In this document: positions 9,201 through 11,252 of the stretch, piece by piece
Layout of the letters: every line of letters begins with the position of its first letter
How positions within the stretch are numbered: the first letter of the stretch is position 1
DNA from: an uncultured Luteimonas sp.
GTDB lineage: Bacteria; Pseudomonadota; Gammaproteobacteria; Xanthomonadales; Xanthomonadaceae
Assembly: GCA_938008415.1 (NCBI GenBank)
Contig: CALLKI010000038.1
Location: 1 to 11,252, forward strand
DNA length: 11,252 bases
Reading direction: 5' to 3'
Translations under genes and position numbers: made by a program
Notes under the pieces: model-generated
What the model was told of the DNA's origin: nothing
Database searches by the model: none
What the model saw: the letters and a program-made list of their open reading frames with translations, nothing else

Positions 9201-9302
9201 GGTCTCGCCAGCCTTCAGGCCGCGTCCGCCATGGCAGGTGGGCCAAGCATGTTGACGGACGCACTTCCGCGCGTGCCGCGGAAGCAGGCTACTCCCCAAG
9301 GG
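9196..9302 (-). promoter_or_regulatory. yybP-ykoY manganese riboswitch aptamer
   Basis: The minus strand shows the conserved elements of the yybP-ykoY (Mn2+) aptamer in order: CTTGGGGAGTAGCC at 9300-9287, GTCAACATGC at 9256-9247 and GGCGAGACCAA at 9209-9199. P1 forms from TTGG (9299-9296) with CCAA (9202-9199), extendable past a bulged C by CC/GG. A following stem is CTTCCGCG (9284-9277) with CGCGGAAG (9271-9264). A third is GCGTCCG (9262-9256) with CGGACGC (9228-9222), enclosing a TGGC/GCCA hairpin. The class binds Mn2+ where its two conserved loops dock. Its position directly before mntP is one of the best-known contexts for it. The aptamer begins about a dozen nt after the 3' end of tRNA-Pro. 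Confidence 0.93.
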
Positions 9303-9312
9303 AGGAATGGGT

Positions 9313-9389
9313 TGGTCGGGGAGACAGGATTTGAACCTGCGACTTCTACGTCCCGAACGTAGCGCTCTACCAGGCTGAGCTACACCCCG
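9313..9389 (-). tRNA. tRNA-Pro (anticodon CGG)
   Basis: The 77-nt cloverleaf includes an encoded CCA (9315-9313). The acceptor strand CGGGGTG (9389-9383) faces CTCCCCG (9323-9317), the discriminator is A (9316) and the first pair is C1-G72, as usual for bacterial tRNA-Pro. The D arm is GCTC/GAGC. The anticodon stem CTACG/CGTAG (9362-9358, 9350-9346) encloses loop TTCGGGA with anticodon CGG at 9355-9353, reading CCG. The T arm is GCAGG-TTCAAAT-CCTGT. The sixth acceptor pair is T-T (9384 and 9322), an internal mismatch; the rest of the acceptor stem pairs. CCG should be a much-used codon in this GC-rich genome. The gene lies 20 bp after the fnr stop and just before the mntP riboswitch. Confidence 0.97.
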
Positions 9390-9406
9390 ACGCGGTGCAG
9401 GAGGAT

Positions 9407-9436
9407 ATTTTAGGGACTCTTCCGGGCCTTGGGCAA
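9407..9436 (-). promoter_or_regulatory. Probable promoter of tRNA-Pro
   Basis: On the minus strand, TTGCCC (9436-9431) and TAAAAT (9412-9407) form a sigma-70-like pair with an 18-bp spacer. Transcription would start about 10 nt before the tRNA, through a GC-rich stretch typical of growth-controlled stable-RNA promoters. The promoter sits in the 3' end of the fnr gene, and the fnr stop codon TAA (9412-9410) is part of the -10 element. With no terminator after the tRNA, it may also drive the mntP leader. Confidence 0.55.
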
Positions 9437-10192
9437 GGCTTGCGCGAGGGGTTCCCCCGTCGCGTTGGCCAGGGCGGCCAGGCGGGCCGCGTCCAGGATC
9501 TCGACCCGGTGGGGATCGGGCAGCGCGATCAGCTTCATTTCCCGCAGCCGGGTGAAGGTACGGCTGACGGTCTCGATGGTCAGGCCGAGGTGGTCGGCGA
9601 TGTCGCTGCGGCCCATCGGCAGCGCGATCGTGGGCTCGGCGATGCCGTTGTCGTGGTAGCGGCGGCGCAGGCGCAGCAGGAAGCTGGCCAGCCGCTCCAG
9701 CGGCGACAGCCGCGCCAGCAGCAGCATCGAGTCCTGGGCATCGTCCAGGCGGCCGCAGGCGCGCTCCAGCATCCCGGTCTCCAGCTTCGGGAACTGCTTC
9801 CGCAGCTGGCGGATGTCGTCCCGGGTGAAGACGCAGGCGGTGCTGGCGACCACCGCCTCGATGTCGTGCGGGTAGGTGTCCAGCTGGCTGAGCCCGATGA
9901 AGTCGCCGGGCAGCATGAAGTCGATCACCTGGCGGCGGGCGTCGGGCAGGGTGCGGACCAGCCGCAGCATGCCGGAGGTGACGCTGAAGGCCTGCTCGTA
10001 GGGCTGCCCCGCCCGGGCCAGCTGGCCGTTGGCCGGGACCGTGATCTTCGCGGTGTGGCGCTCCAGCTCGCGGAGCTCCTCCCGGTCCAGCACGGAGCAG
10101 ACCGCCAGCCCGTACGCGGAGCACTTCGAACAATCCACGGGCTCCAGTCGGCGGGGATTGTGGCGGCAGCGGGGTTGGCTGGACGGGGGCAT
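9410..10192 (-). CDS. fnr: Fnr-type oxygen-responsive Crp/Fnr family regulator
   Basis: This is a 260-residue transcription factor with an N-terminal cysteine cluster, a cyclic-nucleotide-type beta-barrel (about 45-135), a long dimerisation helix (about 138-165) and a C-terminal winged helix-turn-helix (about 185-245). The cysteines C21-x2-C24-x7-C32 plus Cys120 match the four ligands of an oxygen-labile [4Fe-4S] cluster; the x7 spacing resembles FnrN-type rather than the x5 of E. coli FNR. The recognition helix ETVSRTFTRLRE (207-218) keeps the E-x2-S-R pattern (Glu207, Ser210, Arg211) that reads TTGAT-type half sites. It probably switches genes when oxygen falls. AAGGAG lies 5 nt before ATG 10192, a strong start. 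The gene is divergent from hisS. Exact orthology (Fnr, Anr, FnrN) is not settled. Confidence 0.87.
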   Translation of the reverse strand: MPPSSQPRCRHNPRRLEPVDCSKCSAYGLAVCSVLDREELRELERHTAKITVPANGQLARAGQPYEQAFSVTSGMLRLVRTLPDARRQVIDFMLPGDFIGLSQLDTYPHDIEAVVASTACVFTRDDIRQLRKQFPKLETGMLERACGRLDDAQDSMLLLARLSPLERLASFLLRLRRRYHDNGIAEPTIALPMGRSDIADHLGLTIETVSRTFTRLREMKLIALPDPHRVEILDAARLAALANATGEPLAQALPKARKSP

Positions 10193-10197
10193 GGCGG

Positions 10198-10228
10198 CTC
10201 CTTGCGGACAATTCTACCCAGTATTGGG
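10198..10228 (-). promoter_or_regulatory. fnr promoter -10, ribosome binding site and small inverted repeat
   Basis: On the minus strand, TAGAAT (10216-10211) is a good -10 element; no clear -35 stands 16-18 bp upstream. AAGGAG (10203-10198) is the ribosome binding site for fnr. CCCA-N4-TGGG (10217-10228) abuts the -10 element and could be an operator. It does not resemble the TTGAT-N4-ATCAA site of Fnr proteins, so autoregulation is not evident. With a start site near 10204 the leader would be very short, so the -10 call is tentative. Confidence 0.35.
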
Positions 10229-10259
10229 CTGGAAAACCGGGCCGCCGGTCCCGCCGGCT

Positions 10260-10265
10260 TAGAAT
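10260..10265 (+). promoter_or_regulatory. Candidate -10 element of hisS
   Basis: TAGAAT at 10260-10265 lies 30 bp before the hisS ATG and would place the start site near 10272, giving a leader of about 25 nt. The region 16-18 bp upstream is GC-rich with no good -35. The same hexamer occurs on the other strand at 10211-10216 for fnr, so the 103-bp intergenic region looks like two back-to-back weak promoters. Confidence 0.35.
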
Positions 10266-10295
10266 GGTGTTTTCCCCCTCCCGCGCCTTGCCCGA

Positions 10296-11252
10296 ATGAT
10301 CAAGCCCCGTACTCCGCCCGGAACGATGGAGCTGCTGCCGCGCGAGCAGATCGCGTTCCAGCGCATGCTCGACACCATCCGCCGCACCTTCGAGGCCTTC
10401 GGCTTCCTGCCGGTCGAAACCCCGGTGTTCGAGCTGTCCGAGGTGCTGCTGACCAAGACCGGTGGCGAGACCGAGCGGCAGGTGTACTTCGTGCAATCCA
10501 CCGGCGCCCTGGAGAAGGGCGGCGACGGGTTGCCCGAGCTGGCCCTGCGCTTCGACCTGACCGTGCCGCTGGCCCGCTACGTGGCCGAGCACGAGCACGA
10601 GCTGGCCTTCCCGTTCCGCCGCTACCAGATGCAGCGCGTGTACCGTGGCGAGCGCGCCCAGCGCGGCCGTTTCCGCGAGTTCTACCAGTGCGACATCGAC
10701 GTGATCGGCAAGGACACGTTGTCGATCCGGCACGACGCGGAGATGCCGGCGGTCATCAACGCGGTGTTCTCGGCGCTGGACATCGGCGAGTTCACCATCC
10801 AGTTCAACAACCGCAAGCTGCTGCGCGGCTGGTTCGAGGGCCAGGGGATCCCGGCCGGGGCGCAGATCCCGGTGCTGCGCGAGATCGACAAGCTCGACAA
10901 GCGCGGCGAGGACGCGGTGCGCGCCACGCTGACGGGCGAGGGCTTCGGCCTGCCGGCGGAGGTGGTGGACCGGCTGATGGCGTTCTCGAGGATCCGTTCC
11001 ACCTCGCACCAGGACGCACTGGAGAAGCTCGACGCGCTCGGCAGCGGCACCCCGCTGTTCGAGGAAGGGCGCGCGGAGCTGCGCGAGGTGCTGCAGCGGG
11101 TGCGCGCGCTGGGCGTGCCCGAGTCGCGCTACGCGATCAACCTTTCCATCGCCCGCGGCCTGGACTACTACACCGGCACCGTCTACGAGACCACGCTGGA
11201 CGCGCACCCGGGGATCGGCTCGATCTGCTCCGGCGGCCGCTACGAGAACCTG
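10296..11252 (+). CDS. hisS: Histidyl-tRNA synthetase, N-terminal part
   Basis: The frame is open for 319 codons to the window end, so the gene is cut at its 3' side. The product is a class II aminoacyl-tRNA synthetase that charges tRNA-His. Visible features are the opening KPRTPPGTMELLP, LALRFDLTVPLARY at 82-95, the motif 2 region YRGERAQRGRFREFYQCD at 116-133, the histidine-binding signature ARGLDYYTGTVYE at 286-298 and CSGGRYENL at the edge. LRFDLT and FYQCDIDVIG follow the pattern of archaeal/eukaryotic-like HisRS, whereas the E. coli enzyme has RPEGTA and a different motif 2 context. ATG 10296 is chosen because the conserved PRTPPGT segment starts at once after it. No Shine-Dalgarno sequence precedes it. 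Motif 3 and the anticodon-binding domain lie outside. Confidence 0.95.
   Translation, partial: MIKPRTPPGTMELLPREQIAFQRMLDTIRRTFEAFGFLPVETPVFELSEVLLTKTGGETERQVYFVQSTGALEKGGDGLPELALRFDLTVPLARYVAEHEHELAFPFRRYQMQRVYRGERAQRGRFREFYQCDIDVIGKDTLSIRHDAEMPAVINAVFSALDIGEFTIQFNNRKLLRGWFEGQGIPAGAQIPVLREIDKLDKRGEDAVRATLTGEGFGLPAEVVDRLMAFSRIRSTSHQDALEKLDALGSGTPLFEEGRAELREVLQRVRALGVPESRYAINLSIARGLDYYTGTVYETTLDAHPGIGSICSGGRYENL

Noticed and set aside
9215..9250. An 11-codon minus-strand frame (MLGPPAMADAA) inside the manganese aptamer
   Set aside because: The ATG falls in the conserved CAACATG loop that is needed for the RNA fold, and no ribosome binding site is at a useful distance. It is probably chance, though a leader peptide is not strictly excluded.
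8565..9362. A 265-residue plus-strand frame ending in GETGFEPATSTSRT
   Set aside because: That ending is the well-known false peptide produced by translating the antisense of a tRNA. The rest is antisense to mntP and the riboswitch.
10260..10295. An Fnr box (TTGAT-N4-ATCAA) near fnr or hisS
   Set aside because: I looked for this pattern in the intergenic region and found no match, so autoregulation by Fnr is not claimed.
8559..11207. An 882-residue open frame on the minus strand covering mntP, the riboswitch, the tRNA, fnr and part of hisS
   Set aside because: Only the last 188 codons (mntP) resemble a protein family. The rest is high-GC read-through of RNA genes and of other genes in the wrong frame.

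Overview
The window is about 11.3 kb of very GC-rich, gene-dense bacterial chromosome. Gene order and protein details point to the Xanthomonadaceae (Xanthomonas, Lysobacter, Luteimonas and relatives). The main reasons are an argF'-argG-argE'-argBA-argC-argH-proB-proA run, an N-acetylglutamate kinase fused to an N-acetylglutamate synthase domain, and an ArgE-like deacetylase next to the tail of an N-acetylornithine carbamoyltransferase. In this family arginine is made through N-acetylcitrulline. This assignment rests on recognised sequences and known biology of the group; no database search was run.

Positions 1-8549 (+ strand) hold a biosynthetic operon. It starts with the last 44 codons of argF', then argG, argE (acetylcitrulline deacetylase), argBA, argC, argH, proB and proA. 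From argE to proA every junction overlaps: four are 4-bp ATGA overlaps and one is 8 bp, so translational coupling is likely throughout. Both pathways start from glutamate and use parallel chemistry (kinase, then semialdehyde dehydrogenase: ArgB/ArgC and ProB/ProA). One transcript would therefore supply arginine and proline together.

Positions 8559-10192 (- strand) hold, in transcription order, an Fnr-type [4Fe-4S] regulator gene, tRNA-Pro(CGG), a yybP-ykoY manganese riboswitch, and mntP, a manganese exporter. The riboswitch begins about a dozen bases after the encoded CCA of the tRNA, with no terminator and no convincing promoter between them. The tRNA and the mntP leader are therefore probably made as one transcript. 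The leader contains an aptamer, a strong intrinsic terminator whose foot overlaps the aptamer P1 3' strand, and a second pair of competing stems around the mntP ribosome binding site. This is the most interesting part of the window.

Positions 10193-11252 hold a short divergent promoter region and the first 319 codons of hisS (+ strand), which runs off the end. No insertion sequence, prophage, CRISPR array or other mobile element is visible. No stretch over 300 bases lacks a gene.
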